This document shows, piece after piece, positions 35,400 to 44,294 of a stretch of DNA of 64,000 nucleotides. How positions within the stretch are numbered: the stretch's first letter is position 1; the number at the start of each line of letters is the position of its first letter. Under the pieces are notes generated by a model. The model made no database searches and had not been told where the DNA came from. It was given only the letters and a program-made list of their open reading frames with translations. Both the position numbers and the translations under genes were made by a program. The DNA comes from Lysobacter luteus (lineage in GTDB: Bacteria; Pseudomonadota; Gammaproteobacteria; Xanthomonadales; Xanthomonadaceae): assembly GCF_907164845.1 (NCBI RefSeq), contig NZ_OU015430.1:672001-736000 (forward strand), given 5' to 3'.

Positions 35400-36026
35400 T
35401 CAGAGTCCCAGCGAGGACAGCAATTCGTTGGCGTCGTCCTGGGTCGCCGGGGCGGCGTCCAGTCCGGCGATCGACGGGCCATTGCCGCGATTGGACAGGT
35501 GCAGCGGCTCGCTCGGGCCGGTGACGTCGCCGAGGCCTTCCTGCACGGCGCGCACCAGCTCGACCACGCGCAGGATGATCTGCCCGGTGAGGTCCTGGTA
35601 CCCCTGCGCGGCGGTCATTTCCGACAGCCGCTCGCGGATGCCGGCAATGGCGTCGACCTGGGTGGCGTGCCCTTCCTGCAGCTTGCCAAGCAGGCCCGAG
35701 CATTCCTGGATCAGGTCCAGGGTGCGCATGCTGGCGGTCTCGGTGAGGGTCACCACGTGCTCCAGGCGGGCGCAGGCGTCCGGCAGCGAGCCGTGGCCGG
35801 TGTGTTCGGCGGGGCCGCCGAGCGCCAGTTCCAGCTCGCGCGCGATCCGCGCCAGGCCCTGCACGAACGGCTGCGTGCGCCACTGGATCAGCTCGTCCAC
35901 GTTGGCCCGCCAGCCGGCATGGTCGTCGTGCTCGAGCGCCCACAGCGCCGCATGCAGGCGCCGCGTGATCAGCTGGCGGTCCTGCACGGGGATGGCCGTG
36001 GCCGGCGAACCGGCATCGGTGCTCAC
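35400..36026 (-). CDS. cheZ: CheY-phosphate phosphatase CheZ
   Basis: Speeds dephosphorylation of CheY-P to end the tumble/reverse signal. The 208-residue protein is mostly helical. The catalytic region reads [17 protein letters not shown], with the conserved Asp-Leu-Thr-Gly-Gln containing the active Gln. The C-terminal helix [12 protein letters not shown] is the CheY-binding peptide. It overlaps cheY by 4 bp. The presence of CheZ marks the cheY at 36023-36415 and the cheA at 33404-35212 as the flagellar switch pathway. Confidence 0.94.
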   Translation of the reverse strand: MSTDAGSPATAIPVQDRQLITRRLHAALWALEHDDHAGWRANVDELIQWRTQPFVQGLARIARELELALGGPAEHTGHGSLPDACARLEHVVTLTETASMRTLDLIQECSGLLGKLQEGHATQVDAIAGIRERLSEMTAAQGYQDLTGQIILRVVELVRAVQEGLGDVTGPSEPLHLSNRGNGPSIAGLDAAPATQDDANELLSSLGL

Positions 36027-36415
36027 GCCGCGCTCTCCAGCCGCTCCCAGATCTTGCCGAGCTTGTCGCCCAGCGTGGCCGCGGTGAACGGCTTGATCAC
36101 GTAGCCGTTCACGCCAGCCTGGGCGGCCTCGATGATCTGCTCGCGCTTGGCCTCGGCCGTCACCATCAGCACCGGGGTCTTGGCCAGGGTGGCGTCGGCG
36201 CGGATCGCCTTGAGCAGGTCGATGCCGGGCATGCCGGGCATGTTCCAGTCGGTGATCACCAGGTCGAACGGACCTTTGCGCAGCTCGACCAGCGCGCTGG
36301 TGCCGTCGTCGGCCTCGGTGGTGTTGAAGAAGCCCAGGTCGTTGAGCAGGTTCTTGACGATGCGGCGCATGGTCGAGAAGTCGTCGACGATGAGGATCTT
36401 GATGTTCTTTTCCAT
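36023..36415 (-). CDS. cheY: Chemotaxis response regulator CheY
   Basis: A 130-residue receiver that, when phosphorylated, binds FliM to change rotation. It reads [18 protein letters not shown], almost the classical enteric motif. Phospho-Asp is 56 in [13 protein letters not shown], Thr is in MVTAEAK, and Lys is in [11 protein letters not shown]. It is encoded directly upstream of cheZ and 46 bp after fliA, with no promoter recognised in the gap, so it may be read through from flhF-flhG-fliA. Confidence 0.96.
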   Translation of the reverse strand: MEKNIKILIVDDFSTMRRIVKNLLNDLGFFNTTEADDGTSALVELRKGPFDLVITDWNMPGMPGIDLLKAIRADATLAKTPVLMVTAEAKREQIIEAAQAGVNGYVIKPFTAATLGDKLGKIWERLESAA

Positions 36416-36461
36416 GGGTCAGGCTCGTGCGGGTGTTCGGGAATGGGGGGCAGCGGCGCAG

Positions 36462-37214
36462 TCAGACGTCCTGGTCGAGCTGGGCTTCCTCGCGCCAGTC
36501 GCCCAGGCGCGCGCGCAGGCGCAACATCGCCTGGCCGTGGATCTGGCAGACCCGCGACTCGCTGATCGACAGCACCGCGCCGATCTCGCGCAGGTTGAGC
36601 TCCTGCTCGTAGTACAGCGACAGCACCAGCTGCTCGCGTTCGGGCAGGTCGCCGATGGCGCCGCCGAGGGCTTCGCGGAACGCGGAGTGCTCGAACTCGC
36701 GCGCCGGGGTCGCGTTGGCGGTGGACGCCAGCCGCGGCTCGCCGTCGTGCTCCTCCAGGTGCGCATCCAGGCTGATCAGCTGGCCGCGCGCGGCGTCCTC
36801 CAGCATGCGGTGGTACTCGTCGAGCGATACCTCGAGCCGGGCGGCGACCTCCTGCGCGGAGGCGGCACGGCCGGTGTCCTGCTCGACACCGCGGGTGGCG
36901 GCGACCACGTCGCGGTACTTGCGATGGACCGAGCGCGGCACCCAGTCGCCACGGCGGATCTCGTCGATCATCGCGCCGCGGATGCGGATGCTGGCGTAGG
37001 TCTCGAACGCCGCGCCCTGGTCGGCCTGGAAATTGCGACCGGCGTCGATCAGGCCAAGCATGCCGGCCTGGATCAGGTCGTCGACCTCGACGCTCGCCGG
37101 CAGGCGCGCGGCGAGGTGGTGGGCGATGCGGCGCACCAGCTCGCCGTGGCGCTCGACGATGAGCGCGGTGTCGCTGGGCTGGTGGGCGCGGTAGGCGGCT
37201 GCGGCGGTGCTCAT
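36462..37214 (-). CDS. fliA: Flagellar sigma factor FliA (sigma-28)
   Basis: Directs RNA polymerase to late flagellar and chemotaxis genes. The 250-residue protein has region 2 (VEVDDLIQAGMLGLIDAGRNF, FETYASIRIRGAMIDEIRRGDWVPRS), region 3 (AASAQEVAARLEVSLDEYH) and region 4 (LPEREQLVLSLYYEQELNLREIGAVLSISESRVCQIH). The start ATG overlaps the flhG stop by 4 bp. Eight sequences of FliA-promoter type found in this window are its likely targets. Its anti-sigma factor FlgM is not in the window. Confidence 0.96.
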   Translation of the reverse strand: MSTAAAAYRAHQPSDTALIVERHGELVRRIAHHLAARLPASVEVDDLIQAGMLGLIDAGRNFQADQGAAFETYASIRIRGAMIDEIRRGDWVPRSVHRKYRDVVAATRGVEQDTGRAASAQEVAARLEVSLDEYHRMLEDAARGQLISLDAHLEEHDGEPRLASTANATPAREFEHSAFREALGGAIGDLPEREQLVLSLYYEQELNLREIGAVLSISESRVCQIHGQAMLRLRARLGDWREEAQLDQDV

Positions 37215-38104
37215 GCGGCGGCACTCCGGGACGGTTGCGCGATCAGGCGCTCCATGAAGAACTCGACGTGGCCGCGCGGGCCCGGCGGGCTCTGCCACTG
37301 GCCGGCACGCCGGGCGATGTCGCGGAACGCGGCCGAGGCGGGTGCCGACGGGAACGCGTCGACCACCGCTTCCTGCCGCTGCACTGCGCGGCGCAGCCAT
37401 TCGTCGCGCGGGATCGCGCCCAGGTAGTTGAGGGTCACGTCGAGGAACTTGGAGGTGACGCGCTGCAGCTTGTCGAACAGCTGGCGCCCCTCGGCCGCGT
37501 GCTGCACCTGGTTGGCGAGGATCTGCACCCGGCTGACGCCGCGGTCGCGGCTGAGCACCTTGATCAGCGCGTAGGCATCGGTGACCGAGGCCGGCTCGTC
37601 GCAGACCACCACGATCACGTCCTGCGCCGCCTGGCAGAAGGTCAGCACGCCGTCTGCGATGCCGGCCGCGTTGTCGACCACCATGGTGTCGATCGGCACG
37701 TCCAGCTGGCTGAAGGCGTGCACCAGGCCGACGTGCTGCTGCGGCAGCAGCTCGGTCATGTGGCGCTTGCCGGAAGCGGCCGGGACGATCCACATCCCGC
37801 CGGGGCCTTCAAGCAATGTGTCGCGCAGCTCGCAGCGACCGGCCAGCACATCGGCCAGGGTGAAGCGGGGCGACAGCCCGAGCATCACGTCGACGTTGGC
37901 CAGGCCCAGGTCGGTGTCCAGCAGCAGGGTGCGCTGGCCGGCGTTCTGCAGCGACAGCGCGAGGTTGACCGAGACGTTGGTCTTGCCGACGCCGCCCTTG
38001 CCGCTGGCGACCGCGATCACTCTGACGGGAGCGGGGCGCACGGACTCCGGCGCAGCGCCGGGCTGCGTCGCCGGGAAAGCGGGATTGTGGTCAGGCGACG
38101 GCAT
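37211..38104 (-). CDS. flhG: Flagellar number regulator FlhG (FleN), MinD-like ATPase
   Basis: Limits flagellar number and antagonises FleQ/FlrA in polar flagellates. The ATPase core begins with the deviant Walker A ASGKGGVGKTNVSVNLALS, followed by LLDTDLGLANVDVMLG and VVDNAAGIADGV (Walker B region). The start at 38104 overlaps flhF by 14 bp and has GAGG upstream, giving 297 residues. An in-frame start at 38140 is less likely. It follows flhF and precedes fliA, the standard order for single polar flagella. Confidence 0.93.
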   Translation of the reverse strand: MPSPDHNPAFPATQPGAAPESVRPAPVRVIAVASGKGGVGKTNVSVNLALSLQNAGQRTLLLDTDLGLANVDVMLGLSPRFTLADVLAGRCELRDTLLEGPGGMWIVPAASGKRHMTELLPQQHVGLVHAFSQLDVPIDTMVVDNAAGIADGVLTFCQAAQDVIVVVCDEPASVTDAYALIKVLSRDRGVSRVQILANQVQHAAEGRQLFDKLQRVTSKFLDVTLNYLGAIPRDEWLRRAVQRQEAVVDAFPSAPASAAFRDIARRAGQWQSPPGPRGHVEFFMERLIAQPSRSAAA

Positions 38105-39881
38105 GACGGTCCTCGGTGGCAAGGGGGTTATCGGCAGCACGGCGCAATTTCTCCAGTTGCAGCACGAGGCGGGAGGCGTCGGCGTGGGCGAGGTCGGTCG
38201 CGACCTGCTGTCCGGCGGTGGTGTAGGCCAGGCTCAGGCCGTTGCGGATCACGGTCGACAGCGCGGCGCCGAGGCGGCCGGTCTCGTCGAGCTTGGTCAG
38301 CACCACGCCCTCGGGCGTGGCCATGCGGTACCGGCGGACCACCTCGTTCATGTCGTGCGGGTGGCCATTGGCCGGCAGCACCAGCAGGCTGCGCACGTTG
38401 CGGGTGGCGCGCAGCCAGGTGATCTGGCCGAGCAGGGCGCGGTCGCGGGCGCCATAGCCGGCGGTATCGACCACCACCAGCGGGTAGTCCTGCAACTGGT
38501 CCAGGGTCTGCTGCAGCGCCTCGGGGCCGTTGGCCTCGCAGACGGTGATGCCGAGGCGGCGGCCGTGGGCGTGCAGCTGCTCGCAGGCGCCGACGCGCTC
38601 GAAGTCGGTGGTCACCAGCGCCACGTCGCGGGCCCTGTGGCGGGCGGCAAAGCGGGCGGCGAGCTTGGCCGCGGTGGTGGTCTTGCCGGCACCGGTCGGG
38701 CCGACCAGGGCGATCACGCCACCGTCGTCGATAGGCTCCTCGCGGCTGATGGTCAGCATCCGCGCCAGCTCGGCCAGCATCGGGGCATGCACCCGCGCCG
38801 GGTCCAGCGCCGGGTCGATCTTCGCTGCCAGGGTCTGCGCCAGCGTTTCGTCGCAGCCGTAGCCCAGCAGGGTGTCGAATGCCGCGGCGCGCGCCGGCGA
38901 GCCGCGCAGTCGCTCAACCGCGAACTGCCCCATCTCGCGCTCGATCAAGTGGCGCATGGTGGCCAGTTCCTCGCGCATCGCGGCGACGGCGGGATCGGCG
39001 TCCCAGCGCGGGACGGCGTGGAGGTGGCGGTCGGTCGCGGCGGCCTCGGCGGCCTCGTCGTGCCGCGCGACTGCGTCGGTGCTGTCGTCCAGTTCGGCGA
39101 CCGGTGCGAGCGACAGTTCGATCGCCTCGGCGGTGGCTGACGGGTGCGCGGGTTCTGCTTCGGGCGCCGGCTCGGGCAACGGCTCCAGGCTCAGCTCGAG
39201 CTTCGGGGCGGGCGTGACATGGACCTGCGGCGCAGCGGCGGCCTCCGCAGCCTCCGGCGACGGGTGCTGCCGCGGCGGCGCAGGCGGGGAAACCGGGGTG
39301 GCCGGCATCTGTGCGGCCGGCGCAAGCGCGGCGGGCGACAGGCTGACCACGTCGTTGGCGGGTTCGGCGTCGGCGACGTTGGCCGGCACCGCGCCGAGCG
39401 CGGCCATCATCGCGTCGAAGCGGCTCTGGCCGGCCTCGGCCACAGTGGCATCGTTGCGCGCGGTGTCGCCGTGCGAGGCGCCGGAGGTGAGCTCGGCCAG
39501 GGTCGGTTCGTTGGAGGCCGGACGGACCGTGTCGCCGATCTTGAACACCGCGCGGGCACGGGTGGCGAGCGTTTCGCGGACCGAAGGGGCGGGGGCCGTG
39601 GAGGCCGCGGCGCGCGCGGCGGAAGGCACCGCGGCGGAAGGCACCGCGGCGGGTTCGGCGGCGGCTGCCGGCGCGGCATTGGCGGTGGTCGGCGAGATCC
39701 GCGGCGTCGCCGCACGAAGGGCCTGGTGCACAAGCGCCTCGTCGTAGTCGGTGGCCGAGACCACCTCCACCCCTTCCGGACACGGACGGTTGGAGAGGAT
39801 CACCGCATCCGGGCCTTGTTCGTCGCGGACCATCCGCAGCGCGGTGCGCATGTCGCTGGCAATGAATCGCTTGATTCTCAT
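38091..39881 (-). CDS. flhF: Flagellar biosynthesis GTPase FlhF
   Basis: SRP-type GTPase that marks the site and number of flagella. The 596-residue protein has the conserved start MRIKRFIASDMRTALRMVRDEQGPDAVILSN, a long Ala/Pro-rich central region (about 60-280) and a C-terminal NG domain: GPTGAGKTTTAAKLAARF (G1), VVVDTAGYG (G3) and LTKLDETGRLGA (G4). The central region is longer than in Vibrio or Pseudomonas FlhF. The ATG at 39881 has GGGGTAG upstream; a TTG one codon earlier is not preferred. Confidence 0.94.
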   Translation of the reverse strand: MRIKRFIASDMRTALRMVRDEQGPDAVILSNRPCPEGVEVVSATDYDEALVHQALRAATPRISPTTANAAPAAAAEPAAVPSAAVPSAARAAASTAPAPSVRETLATRARAVFKIGDTVRPASNEPTLAELTSGASHGDTARNDATVAEAGQSRFDAMMAALGAVPANVADAEPANDVVSLSPAALAPAAQMPATPVSPPAPPRQHPSPEAAEAAAAPQVHVTPAPKLELSLEPLPEPAPEAEPAHPSATAEAIELSLAPVAELDDSTDAVARHDEAAEAAATDRHLHAVPRWDADPAVAAMREELATMRHLIEREMGQFAVERLRGSPARAAAFDTLLGYGCDETLAQTLAAKIDPALDPARVHAPMLAELARMLTISREEPIDDGGVIALVGPTGAGKTTTAAKLAARFAARHRARDVALVTTDFERVGACEQLHAHGRRLGITVCEANGPEALQQTLDQLQDYPLVVVDTAGYGARDRALLGQITWLRATRNVRSLLVLPANGHPHDMNEVVRRYRMATPEGVVLTKLDETGRLGAALSTVIRNGLSLAYTTAGQQVATDLAHADASRLVLQLEKLRRAADNPLATEDRHAVA

Positions 39882-39955
39882 CAACTACCCCTGACCACTC
39901 CGGCGTGTGCCGTTCTCGTTGCGTCCTGCACCGCCGTGGCGGTGCCTCGTTGTGT

Positions 39956-42022
39956 TCAGCCGATCGCGCCGACCAGGCGCAACCGTTTGTCTTCCGGCAC
40001 TTCCGTGTAGGCCAGCACCGACAGCGCGGGGACGCTGTGGCGGACCAGCCGCGCGATGGTTGCGCGGATGCCCGCCGGGACCAGCAGCACCGCGGGTTCG
40101 CCGCGGCCTTCCTGCTGGGTCACGCACTCGCTGAGGTTCTGGTGCAGCCGCTCGGCAAGTCCGGGTTCCAACGCGGCCCCCTGGCCGTTGACCGAGTCCT
40201 GCAATACCCGTTCCAGCGCTGGCGCCAGGGTGTAGACGGGCAGTTCCGGGTTGAGCCCGTTGAGCTCCTGCACGATGAAGCGGCCCAGCGCGGTGCGGAC
40301 CGCGGCGGTCAGCGTGGCCGGGTCCTGGGTGTGGGCGCCGTGCTCCAGCATCGCCTCGACGATCTGCCGCATCTGCCGCAGCGGCACCTTCTCCACCAAG
40401 AGCGACTGCAGCACGCGCACCACCACCGACAGCGGCAGCAGCTTGGGCGTCAATTCCTCGACGAGCTTGGGCGCCGCCTTGCCGACACTGTTGAGCAGCT
40501 GCTGCGCCTCCTCGTGGCCGAGCAGTTCGGCGGCGCGCTCGCGCACCACGTGGGACAGGTGGGTGGCCACCACGGTGGCGGCGTCGACCACGGTGTAGCC
40601 CAGCGACTCGGCGTGCGCGTGCTGGCTCTTCTGGATCCAGACCGCGTCCAGCCCGAACGCCGGGTCCTTGCCGGGGATGCCTTCCAGTGGGCCGAACACC
40701 CGGCCTGGATCGAGGGCGAGCTCACGGTCGGCATGCAGCTCGCCGGTCGCCACCGGCACGCCGTGGACGAGGATGCGGTACTGGCCGGGCGCCAGCTCCA
40801 GGTTGTCGCGCACGTGCACGGCCGGGATCAGGAAGCCCAGGTCCTGGGTCAGCTTGCGGCGCACGCCTTTCAGGCGCGCCAGCAGTTCGCCGCCCTGGCT
40901 CTTGTCGACCAGCGCGATCAGCTTGTATCCGACCTCCAGCCCGAGCGGCTCGACCGGGCGCACCTCGTCCCAGCTCAGTTCGGCGGTGGTCGGCGCGGAC
41001 GCCAGCTCGGCGGCCTCGTCCTCGACCCGCGCATCGGTCGCGCCGCGCTTGTGCAGCCGCCACGCCGCATAGCCGAGCACCGCGGCCAGCACCAGGAACG
41101 GCAGGTTGGGCATGCCCGGCACGATGCCGACGAGCCCCATCAACAACGCGGCGACGATCAGTGCGCGCTTCTGCCCGAACACCTGCTTGCGTACCGCCGG
41201 GCCCATGTCCTGCTCGCGGGTCGCGCGGGTGACCAGCATTGCCGCGGCCGTGGAGATCAGCAGTGCCGGCAGCTGCGCCACCAGGCCGTCGCCGATCGCG
41301 AGCAGCGTGTAGGTCTGGGCCGAGTCGCCGAAGGCCATGTCGTGCTGCAGCAGGCCGATCAGGATGCCGCCGACCAGGTTGATCACCAGGATCAGCAGGC
41401 CGGCGATGGCGTCGCCACGGACGAACTTGCTGGCACCGTCCATCGAGCCGTAGAAGTCGGCCTCCTCGCGCACTTCCTCGCGGCGCGCGCGGGCGTCCTC
41501 GCGCGACAGCAGGCCGGCATTGAGGTCGGCGTCGATCGCCATCTGCTTGCCGGGCAACGCGTCGAGGATGAAGCGGGCCGAGACTTCCGAGATGCGCCCC
41601 GAACCCTTGGTCACCACCACGAAGTTCACGATGGTCAGGATCGCGAAGACGATCAGGCCGACCGCGTAGCTGCCCCCGATCACGAACTGCGCGAACGACT
41701 CGATCACGTGGCCGGCCGCGGCGGGGCCTTCGTGGCCGTGCAGCAGCACCACGCGGGTGGAGGCGACGTTCAGGCCCAGCCTCAGCAGCGTGACCATCAG
41801 CAGCACGCTGGGGAACACGGAGAACTCGAGCGGCCGCTTGACGTAGACCACCGCCATCATCACCACCAGCGACAGCGCGATGTTGATGGTGAACAGCGCG
41901 TCCAGCATCAGCGGCGACAGCGGCACCACCACCATCGCCAGCATCGCCAGCACGATGATCGGCGCGGCGGCGCCGTTGCGGATCGCGGCGGCGATGCCGG
42001 AAAGCCGGCTCCCGGTGCTCAT
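39956..42022 (-). CDS. flhA: Flagellar type III export protein FlhA
   Basis: Main export-gate protein that uses proton-motive force to drive secretion of flagellar subunits. The 688-residue product has about eight N-terminal membrane helices, with the FHIPEP-family signature in the GSGRISEVSARFILDALPGKQMAIDADLNAG region, and a C-terminal cytoplasmic domain (about 340-688) that binds chaperone-substrate complexes. It overlaps flhB by 4 bp. The 74-bp gap after it, before flhF, has no convincing promoter. Confidence 0.96.
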   Translation of the reverse strand: MSTGSRLSGIAAAIRNGAAAPIIVLAMLAMVVVPLSPLMLDALFTINIALSLVVMMAVVYVKRPLEFSVFPSVLLMVTLLRLGLNVASTRVVLLHGHEGPAAAGHVIESFAQFVIGGSYAVGLIVFAILTIVNFVVVTKGSGRISEVSARFILDALPGKQMAIDADLNAGLLSREDARARREEVREEADFYGSMDGASKFVRGDAIAGLLILVINLVGGILIGLLQHDMAFGDSAQTYTLLAIGDGLVAQLPALLISTAAAMLVTRATREQDMGPAVRKQVFGQKRALIVAALLMGLVGIVPGMPNLPFLVLAAVLGYAAWRLHKRGATDARVEDEAAELASAPTTAELSWDEVRPVEPLGLEVGYKLIALVDKSQGGELLARLKGVRRKLTQDLGFLIPAVHVRDNLELAPGQYRILVHGVPVATGELHADRELALDPGRVFGPLEGIPGKDPAFGLDAVWIQKSQHAHAESLGYTVVDAATVVATHLSHVVRERAAELLGHEEAQQLLNSVGKAAPKLVEELTPKLLPLSVVVRVLQSLLVEKVPLRQMRQIVEAMLEHGAHTQDPATLTAAVRTALGRFIVQELNGLNPELPVYTLAPALERVLQDSVNGQGAALEPGLAERLHQNLSECVTQQEGRGEPAVLLVPAGIRATIARLVRHSVPALSVLAYTEVPEDKRLRLVGAIG

Positions 42023-43188
42023 CGCGTCGGCTCCCCGTCACCGTTGGCAGGCCCGGCCGCCGTGTCCGGCGCACCGTCGGCGCCGACGTCGACCTGGGCC
42101 AGCACCGGCATCGGCCCGTGGGACGGGTGCCAGTGCCTGAGCTGGTACACGTAGGACAGCACCTGTGCGACGGCAGCGTAGAGTTTCACCGGGATTTCCT
42201 GGTCGACCTGCGCCTGCCGATACAAGGCGCGTGCCAGCGGCGGCGCCTCCAGTACCGCGACCCGGTGCTTGCCGGCCACGTCGCGGATCGCCAGCGCCAT
42301 CTCGTCGACGCCCTTGGCCACCACCCGCGGGGCGCGCATGTTGCCGGCGTCGTACTTGAGCGCGACCGCGTAGTGGGTCGGGTTGGTCACGACCACGTCG
42401 GCGGTCGGCACCGCCTCCATCATCCGGCGCTGCGACATCTGCTGCGCGATCTGGCGGACCTTGGCCTTGACCTCCGGGTTGCCCTCCATCTCCTTGAACT
42501 CGTCGCGGATCTCCTGCTTGGTCATCTTCAGCTTGCTGCGGTGCCGATAGTGCTGCCACGGCACGTCGATCGCGGCCAACAACGCGAGCGAGCCGACCAT
42601 CGCCAGCAGCGCCCACAGCGCGGTGTCCAGGCCGGTGGCGATGGCCTCCTCCAGCGACATGCCGGGGATCGCCAGCAGCTTGTGGAAGGCGCGGTAGACC
42701 ATGGCGCCGCCGACGCCGAGTACCAGCCCGACGCGCGCGAGCGAACGCAGTAGTTCGGCCAGGCTCTCCTTGCCGTAGATGCGGCCGAGGCCGGTCATCG
42801 GATTGAGCCGCTTGATGTCGGGCTGCAGTGCCTTGCCCGAGAACCGCAGGCCGCCCAGCAGCGCCGGGCTGATCAGGCAGGCGAGCAGGGCGGCGGCCAG
42901 CATCGGCAGCACCGGCAGTACCAGGCCACCGGCCAGCCGCGCGCTGTGGGCGAGCAGCCGGTCGGGGTGGCCAAGCAGGGCCGGGTCGAGGATCAATGCA
43001 TCGCGCAGCCAGCCCTGGCCGGACGCACCGAGCGAGGAGGCGGTCATCATCAGGGCGATGGTCGCGGTGCCGAGCACCGCCACGTTGCCGAGTTCGCGCG
43101 AGCGCGGGACGTCGCCCTTTTCGCGGGCTTCGCGCAGGCGTTTCTCGGTAGGTTGTTCGGTGCGGTCGTCCTTGTCTTCGCTCGCCAT
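42019..43188 (-). CDS. flhB: Flagellar export switch protein FlhB
   Basis: Switches the export apparatus from hook-type to filament-type substrates. The 389-residue protein starts EDKDDRTEQPTEKRLREAREKGDVPRS, has four membrane helices, and carries the autocleavage site NPTH at 269-272, at the same position as in Salmonella. The C-terminal cytoplasmic domain is complete, with an extra Asp/Gly/Pro-rich tail of about 30 residues. It follows fliR by 27 bp and overlaps flhA. Confidence 0.96.
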   Translation of the reverse strand: MASEDKDDRTEQPTEKRLREAREKGDVPRSRELGNVAVLGTATIALMMTASSLGASGQGWLRDALILDPALLGHPDRLLAHSARLAGGLVLPVLPMLAAALLACLISPALLGGLRFSGKALQPDIKRLNPMTGLGRIYGKESLAELLRSLARVGLVLGVGGAMVYRAFHKLLAIPGMSLEEAIATGLDTALWALLAMVGSLALLAAIDVPWQHYRHRSKLKMTKQEIRDEFKEMEGNPEVKAKVRQIAQQMSQRRMMEAVPTADVVVTNPTHYAVALKYDAGNMRAPRVVAKGVDEMALAIRDVAGKHRVAVLEAPPLARALYRQAQVDQEIPVKLYAAVAQVLSYVYQLRHWHPSHGPMPVLAQVDVGADGAPDTAAGPANGDGEPTR

Positions 43189-43215
43189 CTGCTCGCCGGC
43201 CTTGCTCTGCGGTTG

Positions 43216-44004
43216 CTACGGGGTCAGTGCGCGGGCGGCGAGGAAGGCATCCTCGAACAGCCGCTGCACCGGCCCCTGCAGTTCCCGTGCCAGCAGGCTC
43301 AGCAGGACCAGGCCGACCAGCAACGCGACCGGCAGGCCGATCTGGATCGGATTGAGCGAGGCGGCCGCGCGCGACAGCACGCCGAACGCCAGGTTGGACG
43401 CCAGCAGTGCCATCATCACCGGCAGCGCCAGCAGCAGGCCGACGCGCAGGCAGGTGCCGAAGAACGCCGGCAGCGCGGCGAGGAAATCGCCCAGGTCGGC
43501 CAGTGGCGTGCCGATCGGAAGTGCCCGGTAGCTGTCGACCAGCAGGTTGACCAGCGCCAGGTGGCCGTCGAGGGTGAAGAACAGCAGCCCGAACACCAGG
43601 AAGAACCACTGCGACAGCACGTTCGACGATGCGCCGCTGAGCGGGTCGGCCATGGTCGCGAACGACAGGCCCATGCCCTGGCTGATCAGCTCGCCGGCGA
43701 ATTGCCCGGCCTCGAAAGCCAGCCGCAGCACCAGCCCCAGCGCGATGCCGACCGCGAACTCGCGGACCACGTTGAGCACGGTGGCGGCGTTGACCGCGGC
43801 CGGGGGCGGTTCGGGCAGTACCGTCGACATCGCCGCGGACAGCGCCAGTGCCAGGATCAGGCGCGCCTGCACCGGCATGCCGCGTCCACCCACCATCGGC
43901 AGCACCTGCAGCGCGGCGCCGATGCGTAGCAGGTGCCATAGCACCGCGGCGAGCATGCCGAACAGGTTGAGCCCGTCGACGGTGGTGGCGGTGACCGGGT
44001 CCAT
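43216..44004 (-). CDS. fliR: Flagellar export protein FliR
   Basis: Export-gate core subunit that forms a helical assembly with FliP and FliQ. The 262-residue protein is very hydrophobic with about six membrane segments. Family stretches include RIGAALQVLPMVGGRGMPVQARL, EFAVGIALGLVLRLAFEAGQFAGELISQGMGL and LNPIQIGLPVALLVGL. It comes 10 bp after fliQ and 27 bp before flhB, in the standard fliOPQR-flhBA order. No unusual feature was noted. Confidence 0.94.
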   Translation of the reverse strand: MDPVTATTVDGLNLFGMLAAVLWHLLRIGAALQVLPMVGGRGMPVQARLILALALSAAMSTVLPEPPPAAVNAATVLNVVREFAVGIALGLVLRLAFEAGQFAGELISQGMGLSFATMADPLSGASSNVLSQWFFLVFGLLFFTLDGHLALVNLLVDSYRALPIGTPLADLGDFLAALPAFFGTCLRVGLLLALPVMMALLASNLAFGVLSRAAASLNPIQIGLPVALLVGLVLLSLLARELQGPVQRLFEDAFLAARALTP

Positions 44005-44014
44005 CGAGCGCGGA

Positions 44015-44284
44015 TCAGCCGATCAGGTGCGGGATGCGCTGGAACAGGTCGATGGTGAACGACACCAGCCGGCCGAGCAGGAAGTGACCGGTCAGCGCCA
44101 GCACCGCCACCAGCGCGATGGCCTTGGCCACGAAGGCGATCGTCTGCTCGTTGATCTGGGTGGCGGCCTGGATCACGCCGACCATCACGCCGATGACCAG
44201 CACCGCCAGCAGCGGCGGCGCGCCGAGCAGCAGCGCCATCTGCAGGCCGCGGCCGATTTCGGTGAGGGCGACTTCGGGCGTCAT
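44015..44284 (-). CDS. fliQ: Flagellar export protein FliQ
   Basis: A small gate subunit of 89 residues with two membrane hairpin helices (LLLGAPPLLAVLVIGVMVGVIQAATQINEQTI; AIALVAVLALTGHFLLGRLVSF). The central INEQTIAFVAKAIAL stretch is the conserved FliQ signature. The stop is 10 bp before fliR and the start 10 bp after the fliP stop. Confidence 0.94.
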   Translation of the reverse strand: MTPEVALTEIGRGLQMALLLGAPPLLAVLVIGVMVGVIQAATQINEQTIAFVAKAIALVAVLALTGHFLLGRLVSFTIDLFQRIPHLIG

Positions 44285-44294
44285 CGTCGCGCGC

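Noticed and set aside
39885-39955. Possible sigma-54 site before flhF (minus strand AGGCACCGCCACGGC)
   Set aside because: Only the -24 half fits. The -12 half is CGGC instead of TTGC, so it is not listed as a promoter.
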